DNA of 64,000 nt. It comes from CAVSUZ01 sp963791885. Its GTDB lineage: Bacteria; Pseudomonadota; Alphaproteobacteria; Acetobacterales; Acetobacteraceae. The notes below the pieces were generated by a model. It saw only the letters and a program-made list of their open reading frames with translations. It did not search any database and had not been told where the DNA came from. The stretch spans positions 310,001 to 374,000 of the forward strand of contig CAWBUL010000006.1 of NCBI GenBank assembly GCA_963791885.1, read 5' to 3'. The position numbers and the translations under genes are program-made. This document shows, piece after piece, positions 9,311-18,548 of this stretch (its first letter is position 1; every line of letters begins with the position of its first letter).

Positions 9311-10851
9311 TCAGACCACGTTTGCCCAGGGAAGCAGCTGGTCGAGCTTTGACATGGGCCAGTGCTGGGCGATTTTGGTGAGGGTATCGGTCAAATAACG
9401 CTGTGGCTCGACACCGTTCAACTTGCAGGTTTCGACGAGCGAAGCGATGAGACCCCAGGCAGCTGCTCCCTCATCATGGCCCGCGAACAGGGCATTCTTG
9501 CGGTTCAGCGTGATGGGGCGAATGGCTCGCTCGACCGTATTGTTATCGATTTCGATAGTGCCGTCATCGAGGAACCGCGTCAGCCCGTCACGGCGCTTGA
9601 GGCCGTAGCGGATGATTTCGGCCATTTTGCCGCTCTGGGGCAGGAGCGGCAGCTTCTGCTCCAGCCAACGGAACAGATCGTCGATGAGTGGCACGGTCCT
9701 GACCTGACGCGCGGCACGACGTTCCTCGGCACTCCGACCACGGAGCTCGGTCTCAATCTGGTAAAGCGCGGCAATCCGATTCAGGCCCTCGGCAGCGATC
9801 GGCGCAGACCCGCCCTTGTTGATGTCAAAGAAGTCTCTTCGCCAATGTGCCCAGCAAAGAGCCAGGTCCAAGGGATCTTCCTTCCGACGGCCATCGGTCA
9901 GGGCGTTATAGCCGGTGTATCCGTCCACCTGGAGAACGCCCTTGAAGCCGCGGAGTGCCTGACGCGCATATTCCCCAGCACGGCCTGGTGCATAAACGTA
10001 GACGACGCCGGGAGGATCAGGGCCGTTCCATGGCCGATCGTCGCGAGCGATTGCCCACAGATAGCCGGTCTTTGTCTTGCCACGCCCAGGATCGAGCACG
10101 GGCACCGTCGTTTCATCGCAGAACAACTTGGTCGATCGTTTCAGCAACTCCAGCATGCGCGCGACGATCGGCCTCAAGGCAAAGGCGCTGCGCCCCACCC
10201 AATCGGCCAGACAGGAGCGATCGATCCTGATGCCTTGGCGCTGCAGGATCTGGTGCTGGCGATACAACGGCAGATGGTCGCATATTTGCTGACCAGGACA
10301 TGGGCCAGCACCGCCTCGGTGGGTAGGCCAGCTTCGATGATATGCGGCGGCGTCGGTGCCTGGCTAACGCCCTCGCGACACGAGCGGCAGCCATATTTCG
10401 GCCGACGGGTCACGAGGACACGATGCTGGGCAGGGATAACGTCAAGGCGCTCCGATTTGTCCTCACCGATGACATGCAATGCTCCACCGCAGCAGGGGCA
10501 GATCTGGATCTCGGGCTCGATGACGATTTCGACGCGCGGCAAATGATCAGGCAGATCACCGCGCTTGACGCCGTGGCGTCTGACACGCGTCGCGTCCTGG
10601 CTCTCCGCCTTGGCCTTTGCCGCGGCAATTCCCGTCTCGAGATCCTCAAGGCCAAGCGCCATCTGCTCTGGCGGAAGCTGTTCCGAACTCTTGCCATACT
10701 GACGGCGAATATATTTATCGAGGATGCGCTCAAGCCGCTCGATCTCTTCGTCACGATGCGATAGCGCTACTTCCTTCTCGGCCAGACTTGCCGTCAGGCG
10801 CTCGATCAGCGCATGAGCCTCAGCAAGATTTTGCGGCAGAGCGGCATCCAT
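9311..10851 (-). pseudogene. tnpC: IS66 transposase TnpC, frameshifted
   Basis: The N-terminal part (10851 down to about 10287) has the leucine-rich coiled coil and the zinc-ribbon ICPCCGG. The C-terminal part (about 10287 down to 9311) has the DDE domain: FCDETTVPVLDPGRGKTKTGYLWAIARDD, DGYTGYNAL, LALCWAHWRRDF, and the terminal SLVETCKLNGVEPQRYL. The two halves join if one G is restored near 10287 (VSKYA, then DHLPLYRQ). Everything else is intact, so the element is either recently inactivated or misread at one base. Confidence 0.88.
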
Positions 10852-10918
10852 GGCGACTCGAGTGAATCACATTCCGACCGATTTGTGATCACCAATATCG
10901 TGTGTGAGCATCGAGCGA

Positions 10919-11272
10919 TCACAGCACTTCCTGCGGCGCACGCACACGCCGGACATGCACGCGGGTCCAATCGAGACCTTCGAATAACGTGGTCAATTGT
11001 GCCGGTGACAGACGCATCACGCCTGCCTCAATCCGAGGCCAGCGGAACTTGCCGTCCTCCAGACGCTTGGAGATCAACACCACGCCCGTGCCGTCCCAGA
11101 AGATCATCTTGATCCTGTCCGCGCGGCGCGCCCTGAAGACGTAAACAACGCCCGAATAAGGATCGGTGCCCAGTTCCTCTTTGACGATGGCAGCCAGGCC
11201 ATCAATGCCTTTACGGAAGTCGACGGGTTGGACCGCAACCATCACCCGAACAGGACCGGTCGGAAAGATCAC
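10919..11272 (-). CDS. tnpB: IS66 accessory protein TnpB
   Basis: 117 aa, full length for the family, with a GTG start at 11272 that would overlap the natural tnpA stop. Family signatures include VRVMVAVQPVDFRKGIDGLA, YSGVVYVFRARRADRIKMIFWDG and LEDGKFRWP. The protein is required for IS66 transposition although its biochemical role is not established. It is intact here, unlike both neighbours. Confidence 0.9.
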   Translation of the reverse strand: MIFPTGPVRVMVAVQPVDFRKGIDGLAAIVKEELGTDPYSGVVYVFRARRADRIKMIFWDGTGVVLISKRLEDGKFRWPRIEAGVMRLSPAQLTTLFEGLDWTRVHVRRVRAPQEVL

Positions 11273-11696
11273 CTAGCGGCCTTGAGTGCCGGATGATCCT
11301 CTCAACCAGTGCAGCATCAGCACCACCGTTGACCCAAACCGCAATCGGGCCTGCCTCGATCTCGATGATCGGAATCACCCCAGCAGGCTCCGGTTTGCTC
11401 TTCGGCGGCAAGGGTCCGGCAGCCTCGACCGTGGCAAAGGCTGGGCCGCCACTGAGAACAAGAGACCCCTCGCGGGCGGCTTTCCGCCAAGCGTAGATCT
11501 GTGACGGCAGGACATCGTGACGGCGAGCAACCTGCGACACCATCGCGCCATGCACCACACTCTCAGCGACAATCCGTGCCTTCGCCTCATCCGACCAGCG
11601 GCGTCGGCGCTCCGCACCGCTCAGAATTTCAATCCGTCGCGGTCTCTCCACAGACGAACCGTCGTTAACCACGTCCATAACATCAGCTCTTGCCAA
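11211..11696 (-). pseudogene. tnpA: IS66 protein TnpA, 3' frameshift
   Basis: The reading frame includes the helix-turn-helix region RRWSDEAKARIVAESVVHGAMVSQVARRHDV and LPSQIYAWRKAAREG, typical of TnpA. MDVVNDGS (residue 7) is the likelier start. The family C-terminus ADAALVERIIRALKAAR and its stop appear in another frame just before the tnpB GTG. Loss of one G near 11289 sends the observed frame about 60 bases into tnpB instead. Confidence 0.8.
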
Positions 11697-11769
11697 CAGG
11701 ACGACAAATTTGCCTCAGCTGACATTCATAAACGACGTGCCACCGCGCCACCGCTTACGGTGCTCCGCC

Positions 11770-12201
11770 ATGAAGTCGAAAACTATCAACGACGATCCGA
11801 AGACATACGTCCTGGTTCTCGACAAGGGCGACGAGGCCGTGAGCACCATCGAGTGCTTCGTGCGAGATAACGCTATCGGCGCGGCGCAGTTGACTGCCAT
11901 CGGGGCTTTCAGCGACGCGGTGCTTGGCTTCTTCAACTGGGAAACTAAGGACTATCGAAAAATCCCGGTGAGAGAGCAGGTCGAGGTCGTGTCCTTGCTC
12001 GGCGACGTCGCGCTGGGGCCGGATGGCGCGCCGGCGCTCCATCCGCACGTGGTCGTCAGTCGGGCGGACGGCGTTGCCATGGGTGGGCATCTGCTCGAGG
12101 CGCACGTGCGGCCCACACTCGAGGTCGTGCTGACGGAATCGCCGAAGCATCTCCACAAGCGAAAGGATCCGGAAACGGGGCTAGCGCTCATCGTCACATG
12201 A
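11770..12201 (+). CDS. PPC (DUF296) domain DNA-binding-like protein
   Basis: 143 aa from ATG 11770; the longer frame upstream lies inside IS66. The sequence shows the PPC pattern: YVLVLDKGDEAVSTIECFVRDNAIGAAQLTAIGAFSDAVLGFFNWETKDY, then EVVSLLGDVAL, LHPHVVVSRADGVAMGGHLLEAHVRPTLEVVLTE. Bacterial PPC proteins are trimeric and of poorly known function; some are linked to nucleic-acid binding. The IS66 element inserted three bases upstream of the ATG replaces the native promoter and leader, so expression has probably changed. Confidence 0.85.
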   Translation: MKSKTINDDPKTYVLVLDKGDEAVSTIECFVRDNAIGAAQLTAIGAFSDAVLGFFNWETKDYRKIPVREQVEVVSLLGDVALGPDGAPALHPHVVVSRADGVAMGGHLLEAHVRPTLEVVLTESPKHLHKRKDPETGLALIVT

Positions 12202-12956
12202 GCGCCGCTGTGGGGAACCTTGTGATCCCCGGGATCTCCGGTTGCGCCGGCGTAGGACGCGGCAGTGGTCGAGAGTAAGCCCGTTGGGGCCGCGGTCGCG
12301 TTCGATAAACTGATGGGGATCCCCTTAGATTACGTTGGGCGGGGCGAAGCAGGGTGGGCCGATCGCAAATAGGGTGCCCCGCGGACGAACCCGACGACCC
12401 AGCACGTATCGTCGATCAGTATTTCCGTGCTGGTCCTCATGGATGTGAGGCGTTCATTAGTAGCGTGTAGAAACCGCTCGGCGTCGGTTTGGGTCATACT
12501 CCAGGCTCGGCGGGCACCAACCCACCTGGCACGTGGACATTCTTCACGACGCAACTCGACTAGCACCGGGCTCCAAGCGAACCGAATGACAGGCATGCGC
12601 GCAGTCTACTCAATTACAGCGCTCTGTGAATCCCGATCCGGGCCAGGATTGCTTGCAAGTCGCCGCAGGCCAGATCCGTGCTCGACTCGGCGAGGCCGCG
12701 CGCCAGCACGTGGATTGTGTCGGGCATGGCGAATGCCGTATTGACCGAGCGATTGGCTTCCATTTTGGGTCGTCTCCCCTGCCCTCCCCCGGGTCCAGAC
12801 TGGCATCTGGCGGCGAAGTCTGGGATGGGTGGCCTTCCTGGACACGTATCGAACTATGTGCCTTGCACCTGAAGGCGATTTCCAGGACGCACTGGCCGCT
12901 GTCCGTGAACTTCGGCTTGCTGCCTGAGGAGTGGGCAGTAAGCCCAGGGCCTGCAT
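12202..12956. other. Region without a confident gene
   Basis: Several overlapping open frames exist on both strands, none with a recognisable motif or ribosome site. A minus-strand frame at 12330-12596 (88 aa) is the best candidate for a small gene, but it shows no family signature. The stretch looks like eroded intergenic DNA upstream of nested IS debris. Confidence 0.5.
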
Positions 12957-13034
12957 CGGATCGCAACCGACCGGAGAAATACATCGAGCGAGTTCAGATC
13001 GTGTTGGCCTCTGCCGGCGAGCGGCCGGTGCAAC
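12957..13034 (+). mobile_element. IS630-type transposase fragment cut by an IS3 element
   Basis: The + frame reads ASDRNRPEKYIERVQIVLAS and ends RPVQ at 13034, aligning with the N-terminal region of the IS630 transposase at 39125-40194. The fragment stops exactly where the IS3 inverted repeat begins; the rest of the IS630 gene is absent on the far side. A deletion must therefore have accompanied or followed the IS3 insertion. Confidence 0.75.
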
Positions 13035-13100
13035 TGAGGTGGTCCCGGAAACTGGGACAGGGGGTTAAGCTTGGTTCGCCCTGGCTGGAGGACGGACCCG

Positions 13101-13385
13101 ATGACGGGCAAACGGAAGCGATATTCGGCGGAATTCAAGGCGAAGGTTGCCCTTGAGGCACTGCGCGGTGAGCTGACGACGGCGCAGCTGGCGACGAAGC
13201 ACGGTGTGCATCAGACGATGGTCAGCGAGTGGAAGCGCCAGGCGGTGGACGGGCTATCGTCGGTGTTCTCGGGCAAGACGGAAGCGAAGGAAGTCGCCCG
13301 GGAAGAAGAGGTGGAGAAACTGCACGCCAAGATCGGGCAGCTGGTGGTGGAACGCGATTTTTTGGCGAAAGCCTTCGGTCGATGA
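13101..13385 (+). CDS. IS3 OrfA (helix-turn-helix)
   Basis: 94 aa from ATG 13101 (MTGKRKRYSAEFKAKVALEAL). It has the usual HTH (TTAQLATKHGVHQTMVSEWKRQA) and a leucine-zipper-like tail. The segment T TTT TTG near 13358 is in the right phase for a programmed -1 slip, which would fuse OrfA to OrfB as the OrfAB transposase. This is the usual control of transposition in IS3 elements. Confidence 0.88.
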   Translation: MTGKRKRYSAEFKAKVALEALRGELTTAQLATKHGVHQTMVSEWKRQAVDGLSSVFSGKTEAKEVAREEEVEKLHAKIGQLVVERDFLAKAFGR

Positions 13386-14251
13386 GCGTGGATCGAAGGC
13401 GATCGATGATTGAGCCGGGCCATCCGCACCTTTCGGTTGCACGGCAGTGCGCGCTGGTGTCGATCGGCCGCTCCACGTTTTACCGCGCGGCGGCACTGGA
13501 GACGGCGGAGAACCTGCTGCTGATGCGGCTGCTCGACGAGCAGTTCCTGGAAACGCCGTGGTATGGATCGCGGCAGATGACGCGTCATCTGCGCCGTCTG
13601 GGTCACGCTGTCGGCCGCAAGCGGGTGCGGCGGCTGATGGCGACGATGGGGCTGACGCCGATCTACCAGCGGCCGCGGACCACGGTTCCGCATCCCGAGC
13701 ACCGGATCTACCCGTATCTGCTACGCGATCTCGTGGTCGATCGGCCGAACCAGGTCTGGTGTGCGGATATCACCTATATTCCGATGCGGCGCGGCTTCCT
13801 CTATCTGGTCGCGGTGATGGATTGGGCGACGCGGCGGGTGCTGAGCTGGCGTTTGTCGAACACCATGGATGTGGAGTTCTGCGTCGCTGCGTTGGAGGAA
13901 GCGCTGGTGCGGTTTGGCCGGCCGGACATCTTCAACAGCGATCAGGGGAGCCAGTTCACCTCGCCACGATTCACGGAGGTGCTGACCGGCGCTGGTGTGC
14001 GGATCTCGATGGACGGCCGCGGCCGGTGGATGGACAACGTGTTCATCGAACGGCTGTGGCGTAGTCTGAAATACGAGTGCGTCTATCTGCACGCGTTTGA
14101 AACGGGCTCGGAGCTGCGAACGGGACTGGCCCGGTGGATCAGTTACTACAACGGTCACCGGCCTCACTCAGCACTGGGCGGGCTCACTCCTGACGAGGCG
14201 TATGCCGCGACTGAAGTCGGAGGAATAGAAACAACGAAATTGGCGGCCTGA
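13382..14251 (+). CDS. IS3 OrfB, DDE transposase
   Basis: 289 aa from ATG 13382, overlapping the orfA stop (ATGA). The DDE triad region is clear: VWCADITYIPMRRGFLYL (D), FNSDQGSQFTS (D) and MDNVFIERLWRSLKYECVYL (E). A HxxH-like N-terminal region and the C-terminal YNGHRPHSALGGLTPDEAY are typical. Intact. Confidence 0.92.
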   Translation: MSVDRRRSMIEPGHPHLSVARQCALVSIGRSTFYRAAALETAENLLLMRLLDEQFLETPWYGSRQMTRHLRRLGHAVGRKRVRRLMATMGLTPIYQRPRTTVPHPEHRIYPYLLRDLVVDRPNQVWCADITYIPMRRGFLYLVAVMDWATRRVLSWRLSNTMDVEFCVAALEEALVRFGRPDIFNSDQGSQFTSPRFTEVLTGAGVRISMDGRGRWMDNVFIERLWRSLKYECVYLHAFETGSELRTGLARWISYYNGHRPHSALGGLTPDEAYAATEVGGIETTKLAA

Positions 14252-14309
14252 AGTGACACAGAACCAAGCTTAGCAAAGCCGCCAAACTGTCCCGCAGAAC
14301 GGGACCACC

Positions 14310-14816
14310 TCAGTCAGCCAGCGCGTCGCGGTCACCTTGGAGAAACAACGAGGGTATCCTGACGCTCGCCAGGTTGCGCGCTCGCTCATCGGACGGCTTG
14401 CCGGCGGCATGTAGAGGAAACCCAAAGGCTACGAGACCGATCACGCCAGCGAAGGGGCATTCCGCCTGAGCCTGGGTGGTCATACGGGCGCCAAACGATT
14501 TGCCGCCCGCGAAAAGCGGCAGGCCAGGTCGCAGAAGACCGGCTTTCTCCACGGCCGATCGAACTGTGGCTTGCGCAATCAGCGGCCGGTCCGGCCTTTT
14601 CGACCCGGCTTCCATATAGCGGAACTGATACCGCAGGGGCGCGATGTCGCGTTCTCCGAGCGTTGTCGCAACGGCCGCCAAGAAGGGATGGTCCATTCCG
14701 GCTCCGTCACCATGAGCCATTACGAACAGTGCGCGAGGCTTCCTTGGTGCGGTCAGGAGCGCCGAAACCGGCGAGGTGCCGGGGATGTCAATGGTAAGCT
14801 GGTCAGTCTGCGTCAT
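14310..14816 (-). pseudogene. Alpha/beta hydrolase, 3' end removed by the IS3 element
   Basis: 168 aa from ATG 14816. LFVMAHGDGAGMDHPFL (oxyanion/HG region), PLRYQFRYMEAGSKRPDRP and the nucleophile elbow GGKSFGARM identify an alpha/beta hydrolase of the dienelactone/KANL3-like group. IPSLFLQGDRDALAD then runs into the IS3 repeat, whose terminal TCA supplies the stop. Relatives are roughly 40-50 residues longer and carry the catalytic histidine there, so this copy is probably inactive. Confidence 0.75.
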
Positions 14817-14863
14817 ACCGGGCTGGTCGCTGTAAAGGATTGAGCACCTGTCGCGGGGTCCGT

Positions 14864-15295
14864 TTAGGGCATCCACCTGCGCGGGGCAGTTCGGCCCGCG
14901 GCCGTTGCACCCGGTGAGAGTGCCAGCACCCGCATGGCGTAGGCCTCTCGCCGTCCAGGCGTGTGCGAATGATAGTAGCCGATTGCGGTCACTGCGTCCC
15001 CGTGCGCCTCGTTGAGATAGATGCGCAGGATCGCACCCGCGACCGCAATGTTGAAGCAGTCTTGCCGGATAAGCGCGATCCGTAGCCGACTTTGCGGCAG
15101 TCTCGTTCTGCGCGCGAGTTCCGGTATCCAGGCGGTGTTGACCTGCATGACGCCCAGGTCCTCGGTGCCGTTGCGATTGTATCCGATGCTGCCGGCATGA
15201 CCGCTCTCGATGAGGTGGATCGCAGGAAGCGCCTTGGGAGGCAGATGATAGAACGCCGACACAGCCGCCATGCAGGCGAGTAAGGGAGCCGACAT
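14864..15295 (-). CDS. Lytic transglycosylase-like exported protein
   Basis: 143 aa from ATG 15295 (MSAPLLACMAAVSAFYHLPP). Catalytic Glu lies in HLIESGHAG, then LGVMQVNTAWIPELARR and GAILRIYLNEAHGDAVTAIGYYHSHTPGRREAY, the SLT/VirB1 pattern. The start lies two bases after the stop of the upstream small gene, so the two are probably coupled. It resembles peptidoglycan hydrolases of type IV secretion loci, suggesting a relic of a second conjugation module. Confidence 0.8.
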   Translation of the reverse strand: MSAPLLACMAAVSAFYHLPPKALPAIHLIESGHAGSIGYNRNGTEDLGVMQVNTAWIPELARRTRLPQSRLRIALIRQDCFNIAVAGAILRIYLNEAHGDAVTAIGYYHSHTPGRREAYAMRVLALSPGATAAGRTAPRRWMP

Positions 15296-15297
15296 TC

Positions 15298-15558
15298 TCA
15301 GTATCCGGCCGGCCAGCGCGGCCAGGGCACGACATAGTAGACGTAATACGGATACTGATATGTGTATTGATACACGTAGGGAGCGGCCGGATAGCGCAGG
15401 TCGTAGCCGGTGAATGCGGGCGGTCCAAATGGCGGTTCGGGATATTGCGGAGCGAATCGTGGTGGATAAGGCGAGCGCAAATAGGACGGCGCGATGCCCA
15501 CGAAGGACCAGGCGCACAGGGTCCAAACGGCCGTTGTCATTATCACGCGCTGTTGCAT
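15298..15558 (-). CDS. Small Pro/Tyr-rich exported protein
   Basis: 86 aa. A hydrophobic N-terminus (VIMTTAVWTLCAWSFVGIAPS) is followed by a low-complexity Pro/Tyr tail (PAAPYVYQYTYQYPYYVYYVVP). No enzyme motif is visible. It is translated just ahead of the transglycosylase. An envelope-associated role is plausible; the family is not recognised. Confidence 0.55.
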   Translation of the reverse strand: MQQRVIMTTAVWTLCAWSFVGIAPSYLRSPYPPRFAPQYPEPPFGPPAFTGYDLRYPAAPYVYQYTYQYPYYVYYVVPWPRWPAGY

Positions 15559-15778
15559 GGATCCGAGGATATCCGGTGCGCTGCGCCATTGTCTTCCTGT
15601 ATCCGCCGCCTCGGAACGGAAGCCATGCCTCTTGCGATAATTCCCGCATTCGCCGCGGCTGAACGCTGCTCGGGTCGCTCGCTTGTCGCAACCGTTAGAG
15701 GACCGTTGTGTTTGCGCCCATTCCGGTATTGAGCCTCGCGATCACCTCGGAAGCAGACTCTCATCGTCGGCGCAAGTG

Positions 15779-16612
15779 TCAGCGGCCCGATCCCAAGGCG
15801 AGTCCCTCGATGATGCGGCGGCCAAGCCAGACATAAAGCGCCAACACAGGTAGGACGACGATGCAGATCCCGGCGAACAAGCCGCCCCAATCGGCTGCAT
15901 TGTATTGCATGGTCTGTAGAAACTTCAGCAAAGCGAGCGGTACGGTCTCCCTAGCGTCGGTTTGGAGCAGGATCAGCGCAAAGATGGTCTCGTTCCAATG
16001 AGCGATGACGTTGAGAATAACCAGCGTCACGATACCGGAGCGCGCCAGAGGCAGCATAATTGCCCAGAATGTCCGGACCGGCCCTGCTCCATCCAGCGCG
16101 GCAGCTTGTTCGAGTTCCGACGATAGCGAAGCAAAGAACGACGTCAGAAAAAAGACCGCGAACGGCAACGATGTTGCGACATAGAGAATCCAAAGGCCAA
16201 ACAGCGTGTCGACCAGACCGAGCATGTTCATCAGGGAATAGACCGGCAGCACCACGACCTGGCTCGGGATGCCGATGCCGACGACGAACAGCGCTGTCAG
16301 AGGTGAAGCGACGCGGACGCCAAAACAACTCAGGGCGTAGGCAGCCGGAGCGGCAAGCAGGACGGTGGTCAGTGCCGTGCTGCCGGCGACGAGAAGACTG
16401 TTCATCGTGGCGACGCCGAAATTGCCGACCTGCCAGGCACGGACAAAGTTCTGCCACTGCGGGATGGCGGGCAACGCCCAGGGATGATCGAAGACCTCGC
16501 GGGTCGTCTTCAAGGAGGTGATTACGATCCAGGCTACACAGAACAAATTGAAGCCGACGACGAGCCAGACCGGCACGGATGAGAACGACACGCCGCTTCG
16601 GCGGACAATCAT
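15779..16612 (-). CDS. Carbohydrate ABC transporter permease (MalG/UgpE-like)
   Basis: 277 aa, about six hydrophobic segments. The EAA loop is clear: SSELEQAAALDGAGPVRTFWAIMLPLARSGIVT. It is the distal permease of a CUT1-type sugar importer. It overlaps the upstream permease gene by one base (ATGA), and both lie in one minus-strand operon with the dehydrogenase and binding protein. No ATP-binding subunit gene follows it. Confidence 0.88.
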   Translation of the reverse strand: MIVRRSGVSFSSVPVWLVVGFNLFCVAWIVITSLKTTREVFDHPWALPAIPQWQNFVRAWQVGNFGVATMNSLLVAGSTALTTVLLAAPAAYALSCFGVRVASPLTALFVVGIGIPSQVVVLPVYSLMNMLGLVDTLFGLWILYVATSLPFAVFFLTSFFASLSSELEQAAALDGAGPVRTFWAIMLPLARSGIVTLVILNVIAHWNETIFALILLQTDARETVPLALLKFLQTMQYNAADWGGLFAGICIVVLPVLALYVWLGRRIIEGLALGSGR

Positions 16613-17511
16613 CAGAGTTCCAAAGCCTCGCGACGCCGCAGGCGGCCGATAACGGCCACCAACAGGCCGGCAAGCAGAAGTGTGATGAACGCTGAAGCTG
16701 CCGCCGTGCCGTAGCGAGGCTCACCTGTTGCGGCAAAGGCCTCGGCATAGGAATAGAGCGCCGTGTTCCAGACCTTGGTGGAAGGCAGGTAACCAGCGCC
16801 ACCGGCAAAAGCTAGAATAAGTTCGAAAATCTTGACTGATGTTACCGTCCAAATTATAGCAGCGACAGCAACTGTGTCGCCTATCAGCGGCAGTGTGATA
16901 TGCCAGAATACCTGGAGCGGATTCGCTCCGACAAGCTCCGCTTCTTCGTACAGATGGGGTGGAATACCATCCATGGCCGCCATCAGGATGGTGGAATAAA
17001 AACCGGTGGCGATCCAGACCAAGGCCGCGGAAATCACTAGGAAGAGAGTCGATTCATTGAGCCATGCCGGTGGCGGAATGCCTGCAGAGAGAAGCGCCTG
17101 ATCCACAAGTCCGTTCGGCTGGAACAGGAAGCCCCAAAGGATTGCCACCGCGACGCCGGAGAGGATGTTGGGGAAGAAAAGCACGGCCCGGGCGAACCTT
17201 CGGCCTGCCATTTGGCGAAGCGCGATCGTCACGGCAAAGGCCAGCAGGAAGGTCACGATACCGACGCCAAACATGATCTTCAGCGTATTGATGAAGGACT
17301 GCCGGAAAACAGGATCGATCAGCAGAATTCGGTAATTGCGCATCCCCACGAACTGCATGGCGCCGACGCCATTCCATTTCTGGAAGCTGATCCAGACAGT
17401 GGCGATCGAGGGGATGAGGAATAGCAGGCCGTAAAGCGCCAGCGCCGGGGCTACGAATAGTGGGAAAGCGCGGCGCCTTGAGCGCGACAGCGCATCATCA
17501 GCCCGATGCAT
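16612..17511 (-). CDS. Carbohydrate ABC transporter permease (MalF/UgpA-like)
   Basis: 299 aa from ATG 17511 (MHRADDALSRSRRRAFPLFVAPALALYGLL); an earlier in-frame ATG lies deeper in the dehydrogenase gene and is unlikely. The EAA loop PPHLYEEAELVGANPLQVFWHITLPLIGDTV is well formed. The start overlaps the dehydrogenase stop by 14 bp, indicating coupled translation. It pairs with the other permease as the membrane channel. Confidence 0.87.
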   Translation of the reverse strand: MHRADDALSRSRRRAFPLFVAPALALYGLLFLIPSIATVWISFQKWNGVGAMQFVGMRNYRILLIDPVFRQSFINTLKIMFGVGIVTFLLAFAVTIALRQMAGRRFARAVLFFPNILSGVAVAILWGFLFQPNGLVDQALLSAGIPPPAWLNESTLFLVISAALVWIATGFYSTILMAAMDGIPPHLYEEAELVGANPLQVFWHITLPLIGDTVAVAAIIWTVTSVKIFELILAFAGGAGYLPSTKVWNTALYSYAEAFAATGEPRYGTAAASAFITLLLAGLLVAVIGRLRRREALEL

Positions 17512-18533
17512 AGACGAGCGTCGGCAGGTCGATGGGGCGGCGATCAAGGGCCGCCGCATGTATCGCTTCAATCAGCTGGACGACGCGGACACCGGCATCG
17601 ATCCCAGGATCGCAGGGAGTGCCGGTGCGCACACCGTCGATGAAGTCTGCGATCATAGCGAGGTTCGGGCCCGCAATACGGCCGCGCATGTCCTGCACGA
17701 GTGCCCGCGGATGTTGTATCCGCCCGCCGATCAGCTCCAATCCTTGGCGTGAGTCCTCGACGCGGGCCACTCCCTCCGTGCCGACGGCGTCATACTGGAA
17801 ATGCACCGCCGAGGCCGATCCCTCGGGGAGAACCCAAAGCAATTCGACGCAGGCGATGGAGCCGGCGTCAAAGTCGATGATGGCCTGGAGGCCATCCCAG
17901 GTGTCGATCCCCCGCGACGCGAGCATGCCGCGCCGTCCCACGGCCTGGACACGCGCGCCCCCTTCGCCGGCGACGGCCACGACGAGATCGAGGGAATGTG
18001 GCATCAGAAACCAGCCGGGCGAGGATTGTGCCGCCCAGGCGAGCATGCGTGTTGGAATGGCTACGCTGTTGCTCAGGCGGGCGTTCTGGCTGACGATGTC
18101 CCCAAGACGGCCTTCTGCAACAGAAGCAAGCATGGCTGCGAACGCCGGATGCCATCGATTGAGGCAGGCGACAGTGCACAACACGCCGGCGGACTGTATC
18201 GCGCTACGGATGCACAATGCGTCAGCGGATGTCGTTGCAACGGGCTTTTCCAAAAAGACGTGCAGGCTCCGCGAAGTGGCCGCCAACACCGGCTCAAGAT
18301 GTGCGCCATCCGGGGTAGCGACAACGACCGCATCAAGCGCCGAACCGACAAGCCGATCGAGAACTCATGGCAACTGCGCCGATCTCGGCGGCAACAGTCT
18401 CCGCCTTCGTAGCGTCGAGGTCGCAGACGCAAGGAACCGTCGCGGCGGGAAGCTCTGAGATCGCACGCGCGAAAAGCCGTCCGCGCAGCCCGCAGCCGAT
18501 CACCCCCACTCGGACCACGTCGAGCATGCTCAT
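17498..18533 (-). pseudogene. Gfo/Idh/MocA-family oxidoreductase, one frameshift
   Basis: The N-terminal part starts at ATG 18533 with the Rossmann motif VRVGVIGCGLRGRLFA. After AAEIGAVAMSS the frame breaks near 18366; the other frame continues DRLVGSALDAVVVATPDGAH and then HVFLEKPVATT (the conserved EKP) to the stop at 17498. NAD-dependent members oxidise or epimerise sugars and inositols. Context points to oxidation of the imported sugar. A single base accounts for the break. Confidence 0.82.
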
Positions 18534-18548
18534 CGCGCGCGGTTCATC

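Larger units (their letters stand above)
9298..11758 (-). mobile_element. IS66-family insertion sequence with 8-bp target duplication
   Basis: The element begins GTAAGCGGTGGC at 9298 and ends with the complementary GCCACCGCTTAC at 11758. Direct copies of GGTGCTCC flank it at 9290-9297 and 11759-11766, the 8-bp duplication expected for IS66. It carries tnpA, tnpB and tnpC on the minus strand. Removing the element and one GGTGCTCC restores GCGAGGTGCTCCGCCATG, the leader and start of the PPC-domain gene, so insertion occurred just 5' of that gene. A 34-bp fragment of the same IS end recurs at 47852-47885. Confidence 0.92.
13035..14312 (+). mobile_element. IS3-family insertion sequence
   Basis: The terminal inverted repeats begin TGAGGTGGTCCCG at 13035 and end in the complement at 14312; inner matches include AAGCTTGGTTC near each end. 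The element carries orfA and orfB with an overlapping ATGA junction. No short target duplication was found (flanks CAAC and GTCA), so the ends have probably been through a recombination or adjacent deletion. A degraded relative of its left end lies at 25272-25390. Confidence 0.88.

Noticed and set aside
9362..10546. 394-aa plus-strand open frame
   Set aside because: Antisense shadow of the IS66 tnpC gene.
12330..12596. 88-aa minus-strand frame
   Set aside because: No ribosome site, motif or neighbour support; kept only as a remark in the region entry.
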